Below, piece by piece: positions 33,900 to 42,024 of a stretch of 59,321 nt of DNA (the stretch's first letter is position 1; every line of letters begins with the position of its first letter). A program made the translations under genes and the position numbers. The stretch is taken from contig CAYJEO010000004.1 of assembly GCA_964369355.1 (NCBI GenBank), positions 1-59,321 of the forward strand. The letters are read 5' to 3'. The notes under the pieces are model-generated. The model saw nothing but the letters and a program-made list of their open reading frames with translations, did no database searches and was not told the origin of the DNA. The DNA comes from CAYJEO01 sp964369355 (GTDB taxonomy: Bacteria > Bacillota_I > Bacilli_A > RF39 > UBA660).

Positions 33900-34077
33900 A
33901 GAATATAAATTAAACAGTATTGTTACCATGAAAAAAGAGCATCCTTGCGGTAGCAATGAATGGCAAATAATTAGATTAGGTGCTGATATAAAAATAAAAT
34001 GTTTAGCATGTGGAAGAAGTATAATGATGCCAAGAATTGATTTTAATAAAAAAATAAAAAAAGTTATTTCATTATAG
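33892..34077 (+). CDS. yyzM: DUF951 family small protein (YyzM-like)
   Basis: 61 residues. Basic, with HPCGSNEWQIIRLGADIKIKCLACGRSIMMPR: one CG and one CxxC, a likely zinc ribbon, typical of DUF951. Homologues sit between parB and ychF in many Bacilli. Function unknown. It overlaps the mscS end by 8 nt. The Trp is encoded by TGG. Confidence 0.85.
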   Translation: MLKEYKLNSIVTMKKEHPCGSNEWQIIRLGADIKIKCLACGRSIMMPRIDFNKKIKKVISL

Positions 34078-34085
34078 GAGGAAGT

Positions 34086-35600
34086 ATGAGAAAAAAGAAA
34101 AAAGAACGAAAATTTAGTCCGATAACTATAATGTTATTTATAACAACTATAATAGCTGTTTTAAGTTTTTTTGGAGAACTATTTGGAATTCAAGGAAGTC
34201 AAACAGAAATAGTATCAGGAACTTTAGAAACATCTTTAATAGCTGTACAAAATATCATTTCCTTCAACGGAATAAAATATGTGTTAGAAAACTTTTTAAT
34301 GAACTTCAAAATGTTAGAACCGGTAACTTTATTAATAATATCGTTTATTACGCTGAGTGTTTTTGAAGCTAGCGGCTTGGCAAGTTCGATAGCTATTCCT
34401 TTGAAGAAAAAACCATTTCCTTTTATAACATTTATGACTTTATTTATTTCTATATTATCGTCTGTAGTCGGAGATTATGCTTATATATTCATGATACCGT
34501 TATTTGCTATTTTATACAAACATATTGGAAGAAATCCTGTTATAGGGATTATAACTTCATTTTTAGGAATAAGTATAGGATATGGAACAGGATTTTTACT
34601 TGGATATAATGATTATGCTTTAGGTCTATTAACAGAAGCAGCTGCTATTATTGATATAGATAAAAACTTTAGTTACGATCTATTATCTAACTATTTCATA
34701 ATGATAGCTGCAACAATTTTATTATCTGCAGTGGGAAGTGTAATAATTGAAAAAGTATTAATACCACGAATTCCAAAATATAAAAAACCAGAATTAGAAG
34801 AATATAAAATATCTAAAAAAGGTTCAATGTTAATAGGTGGTTTATTTATTATAGTTTCTTTAATTGTTATATATATGCTAATTCCAGGATTACCTTATTC
34901 AGGAATATTATTAGATAATACACAAGAGGAGTATGTAGCAAAATTATTTGCTCCAGAATCACCTTTTGTTCAATCGTTTGCAATTGTATTTATGTTTATA
35001 GTATTAACATTATCATTAATATATGGAAAGTATACAAAAAATATTAATAGTACATACGATTTTAATAAAGCAGTTACAAAAACATTTGACAAATTAAGTT
35101 ACCCATTGGTGTTACTAGTGTTTTTTACAATAATGACAACTGTACTAGAATATACAAATTTGAATACAGTTATAGCTGTAAATATAATTGACTTTTTAAG
35201 TATAATGCCAATTTCTGGGTTTATATTAATATTAGTTTTATTTGTAGTTACTATTTTATTAAGTATAATCATTCCTGGAACATTAGAAAAATGGCAATTA
35301 ATGTCACCATTAGTTGTACCGTTATTAATGCGTTCAAATATAACACCAAACTTCGCAACTTTTATATATAAAGCAGCAGATGGTGTTGGTAAAACTTTAT
35401 CTCCAATATTTGTCTATTTAATTATAGTTATAGCTTTAATAGATAAATATGATTCAAGAGAAGAAGAAATAACAATATTTGGGACAATTAAAATGATTTA
35501 TCCAGCAGTTTTAATGTTTGGACTTTTATGGCTAATTATTATATTAGCATGGTATATAGTTGGATTCCCAATCGGAGTTGGAGTATACCCTACAATTTAA
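34086..35600 (+). CDS. AbgT-family transporter
   Basis: 504-residue inner-membrane protein with a basic N terminus (MRKKKKERKF) and about 11-13 hydrophobic segments. LSSVVGDYAYIFMIPLFAILYKHIGRNPVIG and STEAA-like LLTEAAAIID match the E. coli AbgT pattern (p-aminobenzoyl-glutamate uptake; other members export sulphonamides), and length agrees (508). Substrate is inferred only loosely. It starts 8 nt after the DUF951 gene with TAGGAGGA and is an extra gene compared with the B. subtilis order at this place. Confidence 0.82.
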   Translation: MRKKKKERKFSPITIMLFITTIIAVLSFFGELFGIQGSQTEIVSGTLETSLIAVQNIISFNGIKYVLENFLMNFKMLEPVTLLIISFITLSVFEASGLASSIAIPLKKKPFPFITFMTLFISILSSVVGDYAYIFMIPLFAILYKHIGRNPVIGIITSFLGISIGYGTGFLLGYNDYALGLLTEAAAIIDIDKNFSYDLLSNYFIMIAATILLSAVGSVIIEKVLIPRIPKYKKPELEEYKISKKGSMLIGGLFIIVSLIVIYMLIPGLPYSGILLDNTQEEYVAKLFAPESPFVQSFAIVFMFIVLTLSLIYGKYTKNINSTYDFNKAVTKTFDKLSYPLVLLVFFTIMTTVLEYTNLNTVIAVNIIDFLSIMPISGFILILVLFVVTILLSIIIPGTLEKWQLMSPLVVPLLMRSNITPNFATFIYKAADGVGKTLSPIFVYLIIVIALIDKYDSREEEITIFGTIKMIYPAVLMFGLLWLIIILAWYIVGFPIGVGVYPTI

Positions 35601-35620
35601 CCAAGGAAACTTGGTTTTTT
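35599..35620 (+). terminator. Terminator of the soj-to-AbgT unit
   Basis: AACCAAG (35599-35605), GAAA loop, CTTGGTT (35610-35616), then Ts. It includes the last bases of the AbgT gene stop codon. Confidence 0.85.
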
Positions 35621-35625
35621 ATTTA

Positions 35626-35654
35626 TTTACTAAAAGAAAAAAACATGATATAAT
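35626..35654 (+). promoter_or_regulatory. Promoter of ychF
   Basis: TTTACT 35626-35631, a 17-nt spacer, TATAAT 35649-35654 preceded by TGA (extended -10). 24 nt before ychF. Confidence 0.75.
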
Positions 35655-35678
35655 CAATTAGTTTAAAGGAGTGATTTT

Positions 35679-36779
35679 ATGAGTTTAACAGCGGGAATAG
35701 TAGGTTTACCAAATGTAGGAAAATCGACATTATTTAATGCCATAACTAAAAAAAATATATTAGCAGCAAATTATCCATTTGCCACAATTGATCCAAATGT
35801 AGGAATAGTAACTGTACCGGATAAAAGATTAGAATTTTTACAAGATTTATATCAAACTGAAAACACAGTACCAACAACGTATGAATTTACAGATATTGCA
35901 GGGTTAGTAAAAGGAGCCGCTTCAGGAGAAGGTTTAGGAAATAAATTTTTATCTCACATAAGAGAAGTTGATGCGATAGTAGAAGTAGTAAGATGTTTTG
36001 AAGATAAAAATATAATACATGTAGAAAACGATGTTAACCCAATTAGAGATATCGAAATAATAAATGTAGAATTAATGTTAGCAGATTTAGAAGTAGTTGA
36101 AAATAGATTAGGAAGAATTGGTAAAAAAGCCCAAGCATCAAAAGATAAAGAGGCATTAAAAGAAGTAGAAATACTAACTTTAATTAAAGAACATTTAGAA
36201 AAGAATGAACCAATTAGAAAATTATCTTTTAATGAAGAAGAAGAAAAATTAGTAAAAGCATTCAATTTTTTAACTCATAAACCTATTATATATATGGCTA
36301 ATATTAATGAAGAAGACTTGCTAAGTGATGGAAACAAATATGTAGATGAAGTAAGACACTATGCATCCCTAGAAGGTGCATCCGTAATTACAGTATGCGC
36401 TAAAATAGAATCTGAATTAAGTGAATTAAATGATGAGGACAAAAAAGCATTTTTAGAAGATTTAGGAATAAGTAATAGTGGATTAGATAAATTAATCTAT
36501 GCAACATATGATTTGTTAGGACTAGCAACATATTTTACAGCAGGTGTAAAAGAATGTAGAGCATGGACTTTTAAAAAAGGAATGAAAGCACCACAATGTG
36601 CTGGAATAATTCATACAGACTTTGAAAGAGGATTTATTAAAGCAGAAACTATGAGTTATGACGATTTATTAACTCATGGAACAGAGTTAAAAGTAAAAGA
36701 AGCAGGCCGTATGCGTTTAGAAGGTAAAGAATACGTAATGCAAGATGGAGATATTGTCACATTTAGATTTAATGTATAA
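35679..36779 (+). CDS. ychF: Ribosome-associated ATPase/GTPase YchF (OLA1 family)
   Basis: 366 residues. G1 GLPNVGKSTLFNAIT near 8-22, switch II DIAGLVKGAASGEGLGN, and the altered G4 motif ANINEE (NxxE), which in this family favours ATP. A coiled-coil helical domain and a C-terminal TGS domain (TFKKGMKAPQCAGIIHTDFE, ending VTFRFNV) follow. YchF binds ribosomes and modulates stress responses. Single gene between two promoters. Confidence 0.96.
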   Translation: MSLTAGIVGLPNVGKSTLFNAITKKNILAANYPFATIDPNVGIVTVPDKRLEFLQDLYQTENTVPTTYEFTDIAGLVKGAASGEGLGNKFLSHIREVDAIVEVVRCFEDKNIIHVENDVNPIRDIEIINVELMLADLEVVENRLGRIGKKAQASKDKEALKEVEILTLIKEHLEKNEPIRKLSFNEEEEKLVKAFNFLTHKPIIYMANINEEDLLSDGNKYVDEVRHYASLEGASVITVCAKIESELSELNDEDKKAFLEDLGISNSGLDKLIYATYDLLGLATYFTAGVKECRAWTFKKGMKAPQCAGIIHTDFERGFIKAETMSYDDLLTHGTELKVKEAGRMRLEGKEYVMQDGDIVTFRFNV

Positions 36780-36821
36780 TTAAGTAAAATGATAATATAA
36801 ATTAAATATCATGATTAACTA

Positions 36822-36850
36822 TTGTTTTTTATAATATAATTTGTTATAAT
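36822..36850 (+). promoter_or_regulatory. Promoter of rpsF-ssb-rpsR
   Basis: TTGTTT 36822-36827, a 17-nt spacer, TATAAT 36845-36850 with TG at 36842-36843 (extended -10). Confidence 0.8.
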
Positions 36851-36898
36851 CTTAAGCGAGTATTAAATTACTCCTTGCTTATTTTAAGCCGGAAGACC
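36851..36898 (+). promoter_or_regulatory. Candidate S6:S18 autoregulatory leader
   Basis: A hairpin with outer stem CTTAA (36851-36855) and TTAAG, inner stem GAGTA and TACTC, and then CCG (36889-36891) and ACC (36896-36898), directly ahead of the rpsF ribosome site. The known S6:S18 leader uses a conserved CCG next to a hairpin, mimicking 16S rRNA. The match is by eye, so moderate confidence. Confidence 0.55.
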
Positions 36899-36915
36899 AT
36901 AAGGAGGTGTAGAAA

Positions 36916-37206
36916 ATGAAAAAATATGAAATCATGTTTATCGTTAAACCAACATTAGGAGAAGAAGAAACTACAAAGGTAGCTAAAAACTTCGAAAACA
37001 TTATCAATAATAACGGTTCAAAAGTAGTAGAAGCTACTGACATGGGTCAAAAAGAATTAGCTTATGAAATCAAAAAATTCAAAAGTGGACACTATTTTTT
37101 ATTAACAGTGGAAGCAAATGATGATAAAGCGTTAAAAGAATTTGACCGTTTAGCTTTAATTAGCCAAGATGTTATACGTCATTTAATCACAAAATTAGAA
37201 GACTAG
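36916..37206 (+). CDS. rpsF: 30S ribosomal protein S6
   Basis: 96 residues. MKKYEIMFIVKPTLGEEE at the start, then MGQKELAYEIKKFKSGHYFLL, standard S6. Partner of S18 on the 30S platform. SD AAGGAGGTG (36901-36909). First gene of rpsF-ssb-rpsR, the usual trio. It lacks the Glu-rich tail of E. coli S6. Confidence 0.96.
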   Translation: MKKYEIMFIVKPTLGEEETTKVAKNFENIINNNGSKVVEATDMGQKELAYEIKKFKSGHYFLLTVEANDDKALKEFDRLALISQDVIRHLITKLED

Positions 37207-37221
37207 AAGGCAGGTGTTCGT

Positions 37222-37683
37222 ATGAACAAAGTTATGTTAATAGGTAGAATAACTACAAAACCAGAATTAAGATATACAAGTTCAAACTTACCGTACACTA
37301 GATTTTCAGTTGCGATAAATAGAACTTATTCAAACCAACAAGGGCAAAGAGAAACAGACTTTATTAATGTAGTAGCATGGAGAAAACAAGCTGAAAATGT
37401 TTGTAATTTCTTAAATAAAGGAAGTCAAGTTGCTGTTGAAGGACGTTTACAAAGTGGAAGTTACGACGATAAAGATGGAAACAAAAGATATACATTAGAT
37501 GTTCAAGCTGATAATGTACAATTTTTAGAATCAAAATCACAAAGTCAAACAAGAGATAGTAGCGCAAGTCCATACGACTACCAAGATCAATCATATGGTT
37601 CATCAAACAATGTAAGTGTTGATAATGATCCATTTGCTGATTTTGGAGATAGCGTTTCAATCGATGATAACTTCTTAGATTAG
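37222..37683 (+). CDS. ssb: Single-stranded DNA-binding protein, atypical C-terminal tip
   Basis: 153 residues. OB fold 1-105 (NKVMLIGRITTKPELRYT, FSVAINRTY, DFINVVAWRKQAENV, GRLQSGSYDDKDGNKRYTLDV). The linker to about 135 is Ser/Gln-rich. The protein ends SIDDNFLD, whereas nearly all bacterial SSBs end in a DDDLPF-type tip, whose Pro-Phe docks onto RecO, PriA, RecG and others. The stop (TAG) is clear and no frameshift is seen, so the tip really differs unless it is a second SSB. Confidence 0.93.
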   Translation: MNKVMLIGRITTKPELRYTSSNLPYTRFSVAINRTYSNQQGQRETDFINVVAWRKQAENVCNFLNKGSQVAVEGRLQSGSYDDKDGNKRYTLDVQADNVQFLESKSQSQTRDSSASPYDYQDQSYGSSNNVSVDNDPFADFGDSVSIDDNFLD

Positions 37684-37697
37684 AAGGAGGAATTCAA

Positions 37698-37916
37698 ATG
37701 GCTGAATTTTACAAAAAAAGAAAAAAAATCTGTCAAATGTGTGCAGGTAAAGATGTAGATTATAAAAATGCTGAAATTATCAAAAAGTACGTAAGTGCTG
37801 ATAAAGGTAAAATTTTACCAAGAAGAGTTACTGGAGCTTGTGCTAAGCACCAAAGACATATCGCTGGTGAAGTTAAAAAAGCAAGATTTATGGCAATTAT
37901 ACCATTCGTAAAATAA
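37698..37916 (+). CDS. rpsR: 30S ribosomal protein S18
   Basis: 72 residues: FYKKRKKICQMCAGKDVDYKN, RRVTGACAKHQRHIAGEVKKARFMAIIPF. Two CxxC-like cysteines near the N terminus suggest a zinc-linked S18 form. Binds S6. SD AAGGAGG lies 9 nt before the ATG. Confidence 0.96.
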   Translation: MAEFYKKRKKICQMCAGKDVDYKNAEIIKKYVSADKGKILPRRVTGACAKHQRHIAGEVKKARFMAIIPFVK

Positions 37917-37940
37917 GACTTTTAAAAAGTCTTTTTTTTT
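37915..37940 (+). terminator. Terminator of rpsF-ssb-rpsR
   Basis: AAGACTTT (37915-37922), TAA loop, AAAGTCTT (37926-37933), then a T run to 37940. Its T run merges with the extended -10 (TGTTATAAT at 37940-37948) that probably serves the next gene. Confidence 0.85.
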
Positions 37941-37948
37941 GTTATAAT
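37940..37948 (+). promoter_or_regulatory. Extended -10 element before the licD-like gene
   Basis: TGTTATAAT with no clear -35; it starts at the last T of the rpsR terminator. 18 nt before the ATG at 37967. Confidence 0.5.
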
Positions 37949-37966
37949 TTTTAATAGAGGTGTATT

Positions 37967-38977
37967 ATGGAATATATAATAAAAGAAACAGAAAACGAAA
38001 AAATTACAGTAAGAGATTTGCAAAACGAAGTTTTAACAATAATGGATGAATTAGATAGAGTATGTAGAAAAAATAAAATTAAATATGCACTACATGCTGG
38101 ATCTGCGTTAGGTGTTGTAAATTATCAAGGATTTATTCCGTGGGATGATGATATTGATGTAATAGTGAAAAAGGAAGATTACCCTAAATTAATAAAAGCA
38201 TTACAAAAAGATTTAAAAGATGATTTTTACTTTCAATGTTATGAAACAGATAAAAGATACAATGTTTTAATTAACAGCATGAAAATAAGAAAGAAAAACA
38301 CATACATAAAAGAAACAAACACTTTATTAAAAAATAGATGTAAATCTGGAGATGGAATATTTGTAGATGTAATTTGGTTTGGTAATGCAGCAGAGAAAAC
38401 TATTCAAGATCAATTTTATAGAAACTGGATTAGATTTTTAATGCCTATAACTGTATTGTTAGATAATTTAAAAATAGATTTTAAACCACTTAAGTCTCAT
38501 ATAGTGAAATGGTGTGGAAAATACTCTGACAAATATAAAGATAGTAAATACTGCACACAAACTATTTGTATGCCTTGGGAAAAATTTTTGAAAGAACCGA
38601 TATTCTTAAAAAAAGATATATTTCCATTCAAGGAATATGATTTTGAAGGAAGAAAATATTATTCATATAATAATATTCCTGCTGTAGTTACTAAATGGTA
38701 TGGGCCAAAATGTATGAAACAAGAAATAAATGGTGAAATGGTTGATTTATATCCTGAAGAAAAAAGAATACCAAAACACACAGTTGACTTAAATTTAAAA
38801 AGCGATGAACCAACAGTAGAAGATAAAAGAAACATATTTATAAAATCAGCTGTATTGATTAGTATTATATTATTTATCGTTTCAATATTCTTATTAAATG
38901 AAACAAGTTTAAAATTAACAGGACTAGGTTTAGTATTATTGGGTATGTCATTATTAATTTTAATTAATAGAAAATAA
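37967..38977 (+). CDS. LicD-family transferase with C-terminal membrane helices
   Basis: 336 residues. The LicD/fukutin nucleotidyltransferase core is clear: HAGSALGVVNYQGFIPWDDDIDV at 43-65 with the metal-binding D60-D62 and D64. LicD enzymes transfer phosphocholine or related groups to cell-surface glycans or teichoic acids. Residues about 287-308 and 313-333 form two hydrophobic helices, not part of a standard LicD, so the enzyme is probably membrane-tethered with its catalytic part inside. Acceptor unknown. The gene interrupts the usual spacing between rpsR and the ribosomal cluster. Confidence 0.85.
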   Translation: MEYIIKETENEKITVRDLQNEVLTIMDELDRVCRKNKIKYALHAGSALGVVNYQGFIPWDDDIDVIVKKEDYPKLIKALQKDLKDDFYFQCYETDKRYNVLINSMKIRKKNTYIKETNTLLKNRCKSGDGIFVDVIWFGNAAEKTIQDQFYRNWIRFLMPITVLLDNLKIDFKPLKSHIVKWCGKYSDKYKDSKYCTQTICMPWEKFLKEPIFLKKDIFPFKEYDFEGRKYYSYNNIPAVVTKWYGPKCMKQEINGEMVDLYPEEKRIPKHTVDLNLKSDEPTVEDKRNIFIKSAVLISIILFIVSIFLLNETSLKLTGLGLVLLGMSLLILINRK

Positions 38978-39147
38978 ACTTTTGAAAAAAAANNNNNNNN
39001 NNNNNNNNNNNNNNNNNNNNNNNNNNNNNNNNNNNNNNNNNNNNNNNNNNNNNNNNNNNNNNNNNNNNNNNNNNNNNNNNNNNNNNNNNNNNATTGGGTA
39101 TGTCATTATTAATTTTAATTAATAGAAAATAAACTTTTGAAAAAAAA
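38938..39147 (+). other. Spurious assembly gap flanked by an identical 55-bp overlap
   Basis: 38938-38992 and 39093-39147 are identical over 55 bp (from ATTGGGTATGTC to eight As), separated by exactly 100 N. This looks like two contigs that overlap but were not merged. The true distance from the licD-like stop to the next ATG would then be about 53 nt rather than 208. Confidence 0.88.
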
Positions 39148-39185
39148 TTTATTATATAATTTATATTGAGAATAGGGGTATAAAA

Positions 39186-40112
39186 ATGAATAAAGAAGCA
39201 ATGAAACCGTATAAAACGCTAACTATAGTAATTTTCTTTTTGCTTTTCCTTATAATAGGAGGAACAATAGCATTAACAATTTATTCTGGTGAGTATGAAA
39301 AAAATAAGGAAAATAATAAAGAAGATAATAATCTTATATCACTAACAACTATAAAAGATAATTTTGAAAATTCTAGCAACTATGAAATCTTAAGTGAAGC
39401 ATCAAATATAACATTTTCTATAGAAGAAACTGATTTAGTTGTTAAATTAGAAGAAAAAGAAACAAATATAGTAAGGGCTTGTAATTTTAACTTAAATGAA
39501 AATATATTATCTATAAATATTAGGATGGAATCAGAAGACGCTTTCACATGCGCTTTCGTAACAGCTTACATATTTGATGCAGCGTCAGTAGCATTAGGTA
39601 ATGAAGAATCTAAATTAGCTAATTATTTAATTACGTCCACAGCAACAGAAAATATCGAAGTGATTCAAACCGAAAGCTATGTTGAATATAAAATGGATTT
39701 AACAAAAGAATTATCTACTAACAACGTAGGTCCTATTACTTTTGAACAATTAAACATTACAGAAGAAGATATAAACAATATAGTAAACAAAACTGAATGG
39801 TCTGGAGTATTTAATGCATTTAGTGATCAACTATATTTAAATGTTCATTATAATAACGATGAAATAACTATATTAGTGGCACAAACAAATGAAATAACTG
39901 AGTTAACTTATGAAACATTAGTTAATGTGATAGAAGGGTTATATCCAAGCGAAGTAGAAACTTTTAAAATGAATGTAACAACTCTTGCTCCAATCATATA
40001 TGAAAGATATTCAATATTAGATGAAATTCAGACTTCGGAGTTAGCAAAAGAATATGATCTAGATACTATTATAAATGATCCGAATACAACTATATTAAAA
40101 ATAACTAAGTAA
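39186..40112 (+). CDS. Hypothetical membrane-anchored extracytoplasmic protein
   Basis: 308 residues of no family I recognise. A basic N terminus is followed by one long hydrophobic segment (about 11-33, LTIVIFFLLFLIIGGTIALTI) and then a Lys/Asn/Glu-rich hydrophilic stretch, so it is a single-pass protein with the bulk outside. Only two cysteines (in VRACNF and AFTCAF) occur in the outer part; they could form a disulphide. No lipobox. A TATAAT lies at 39155-39160. It shares the rpsR-rpsJ interval with the licD-like gene, hinting at a surface role. Confidence 0.8.
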   Translation: MNKEAMKPYKTLTIVIFFLLFLIIGGTIALTIYSGEYEKNKENNKEDNNLISLTTIKDNFENSSNYEILSEASNITFSIEETDLVVKLEEKETNIVRACNFNLNENILSINIRMESEDAFTCAFVTAYIFDAASVALGNEESKLANYLITSTATENIEVIQTESYVEYKMDLTKELSTNNVGPITFEQLNITEEDINNIVNKTEWSGVFNAFSDQLYLNVHYNNDEITILVAQTNEITELTYETLVNVIEGLYPSEVETFKMNVTTLAPIIYERYSILDEIQTSELAKEYDLDTIINDPNTTILKITK

Positions 40113-40134
40113 AGATTGTGGAACAATCTTTTTT
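40112..40134 (+). terminator. Terminator after the anchored hypothetical protein
   Basis: AAGATTGT (40112-40119), GGA loop, ACAATCTT (40123-40130), then Ts. Confidence 0.82.
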
Positions 40135-40171
40135 AATTGAAAAATAAATATCAAATTATGCAATAAAATGC

Positions 40172-40200
40172 TTGCATTTCATAGTATTTTAATGTATAAT
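40172..40200 (+). promoter_or_regulatory. Promoter of the S10 operon
   Basis: TTGCAT 40172-40177, a 17-nt spacer, TATAAT 40195-40200. The only clear promoter before the ribosomal protein run, so it probably drives most of rpsJ to rplQ. Confidence 0.82.
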
Positions 40201-40206
40201 TTTGAA

Positions 40207-40320
40207 TGTGTGACATGCGTTGATGTGCGAGGTTGTTGATACACCAGGTTAAGTTGTAAAACAAATTAATCTAAGAATCAAGTTTTCACACGGAGCAAGT
40301 CTATACGAAGATATAGGCGA
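40207..40320 (+). promoter_or_regulatory. Structured S10-operon leader (candidate L4-responsive)
   Basis: A roughly 85-nt element closed by GTGTGA (40208-40213) and TCACAC (40286-40291), with internal CGAGGTTGTTGATACACCAGG, then a small hairpin CTATA (40301-40305) with TATAG (40312-40316) ahead of the SD. In B. subtilis the S10 leader responds to L4; sequence position and shape fit, but I cannot score a covariance model. Confidence 0.6.
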
Positions 40321-40334
40321 AAGGAGATACAATT

Positions 40335-40643
40335 ATGGCAAACACAAAAGTTCGTATTAAATTAAAAGCATTTGAACACAAAAGTTTAGATAATGCTTGC
40401 GCGAAAATTGTTGAAACTGTAAAAAGAGCTGGAGGAACAATTAGTGGACCAATTCCATTACCTACAGAAATCGAAAAAGTTACAATTTTAAGAGCGGTTC
40501 ACAAGTATAAAGATTCTCGTGAACAATTTGAAAAAAGAACACACAAAAGATTAATTGATATCATCAATCCTACAAATGAAACTATTGATGCGTTAAAACG
40601 TATTGATATTCCAAGTGGTGTTGATATTCAAATTAAATTATAG
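40335..40643 (+). CDS. rpsJ: 30S ribosomal protein S10
   Basis: 102 residues: KVRIKLKAFEHKSLDNACAKIVETVKRAGG and HKRLIDIINPTNETIDALKRIDIPSGVDI. Also the NusE subunit of antitermination complexes. First gene of the S10 operon; SD AAGGAG (40321-40326) 8 nt before the ATG. Confidence 0.98.
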   Translation: MANTKVRIKLKAFEHKSLDNACAKIVETVKRAGGTISGPIPLPTEIEKVTILRAVHKYKDSREQFEKRTHKRLIDIINPTNETIDALKRIDIPSGVDIQIKL

Positions 40644-40652
40644 GAGGAAATT

Positions 40653-41384
40653 ATGAAAAAAGGAATCTTAGGTCGTAAAGTTGGTATGACACAAGTTTTC
40701 GCTGGAACTAAATTAGTACCTGTTACTGTTATTTCAGTGGAACCAAATGTTGTAACACAAATTAAGACTATGGAAAACGATGGTTATGAAGCCGTACAAT
40801 TAGGTTTTCATACTAAAAGAGAAAAAGTAGTAACTAAAGCTTCTATTGGTCACACTAATAAAGCTGGTACTACACCTAAGCGCTTCTTTAAAGAATTTAG
40901 AGGCGTAGACACTAACGCTTACACTTTAGGGCAAGAAGTTACAGTAGGTATCTTCGAATCTGGTGAAGTTGTAGACGTAACAGGAACTACTAAAGGTAAA
41001 GGGTTCCAAGGTGTTATCAAACGTCATGGTCAATCAAGAGGACCTATGAGTCATGGTTCACACTATCATAGAGGACCAGGTTCAATGGGAACAATGAGAC
41101 CGATGCGTGTATTTAAAGGTAAAAAATTACCAGGTCATATGGGTACATTAACAGTAACTGTTCAAAACTTAGAAATAGTTGCAGTTGATCTTGAAAACAA
41201 TGCGATTTTAGTGAAAGGTAACGTTCCAGGTCCAAAAGGTGGATTAGTAGTTGTTAAAACAGCTGTTAAAAACCCAGGAGTTGTAAACGCTGCTTATGAA
41301 TTAGTATCATACAATAAGGAAGAAGTAGCTCCAGTAGAAGCAACAGTAGAAACTGTTGAAGAAACTGTTGAAGCAACTAACTAG
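40653..41384 (+). CDS. rplC: 50S ribosomal protein L3 with an acidic tail
   Basis: 243 residues against about 207-210 normally. Core: GILGRKVGMTQVF, GTTKGKGFQGVIKRHGQSRGPMSHGSHYHRGPGSMG, VFKGKKLPGHMG. After residue about 213 there is an extra EEVAPVEATVETVEETVEATN tail, rich in Glu, Val and Thr, that is likely disordered and exposed. SD AGGAGG lies 5 nt after the rpsJ stop. Confidence 0.97.
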   Translation: MKKGILGRKVGMTQVFAGTKLVPVTVISVEPNVVTQIKTMENDGYEAVQLGFHTKREKVVTKASIGHTNKAGTTPKRFFKEFRGVDTNAYTLGQEVTVGIFESGEVVDVTGTTKGKGFQGVIKRHGQSRGPMSHGSHYHRGPGSMGTMRPMRVFKGKKLPGHMGTLTVTVQNLEIVAVDLENNAILVKGNVPGPKGGLVVVKTAVKNPGVVNAAYELVSYNKEEVAPVEATVETVEETVEATN

Positions 41385-41397
41385 GAGGTAAAATATA

Positions 41398-42024
41398 ATG
41401 AGTAAACAAACTGTATTAGATTTAACTGGTAAAAAAGTTAGTGATATCACTTTAAATGCATCTTTATGGGCAATCGAACCAAATGATGCTGTATTATATG
41501 ATGCATTAAGATTATCTAGAAACGCACAAAGACAAGGTACACATGACACAAAAACACGTGATGAAGTTCGTGGTGGAGGAAGAAAACCATGGAAACAAAA
41601 AGGAACTGGACGTGCTAGACAGGGTTCTACAAGAGCTCCACACTGGCGTACAGGGGGAGTAGTTTTCGGACCACACCCAAGAAGTTATGCAACTTCAATG
41701 AACAGAAAAGAAAGAAGATTAGCTTTAAAATCTGCTTTAGCTTATAAAGCAATTTCAAATGAGTTAGTTGTAATCGATTCATTCAATGTAGAAACTTCAA
41801 AAACAAAAGATATGATAAATATTTTAAATAATTTAGGTGTTAACAACAAAGTCACATTAATAGTTGTTGACGAATTAACTGAAAATATGATTTTAGCTAC
41901 ACGTAACATAAGCAATATCATTTTACAAGAAGCAAGCGAAATTAATGTATTAGATATCGTTGCTGCTCACAAAATGATCGTTACAAAAGCTGCAATCAAA
42001 GCTATTGAGGAGGTGCTTGTGTAA
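41398..42024 (+). CDS. rplD: 50S ribosomal protein L4
   Basis: 208 residues. The exit-tunnel loop GTGRARQGSTRAPHWRTGGVVFGPHPRSY is at about 60-90. In B. subtilis L4 represses its own operon through the leader seen upstream of rpsJ. Its stop overlaps the rplW start by one base. Confidence 0.97.
   Translation: MSKQTVLDLTGKKVSDITLNASLWAIEPNDAVLYDALRLSRNAQRQGTHDTKTRDEVRGGGRKPWKQKGTGRARQGSTRAPHWRTGGVVFGPHPRSYATSMNRKERRLALKSALAYKAISNELVVIDSFNVETSKTKDMINILNNLGVNNKVTLIVVDELTENMILATRNISNIILQEASEINVLDIVAAHKMIVTKAAIKAIEEVLV

Noticed and set aside
38938..39147. A real direct repeat or mobile element after the licD-like gene
   Set aside because: Exactly 100 N between identical 55-mers is better explained by unmerged contig ends.
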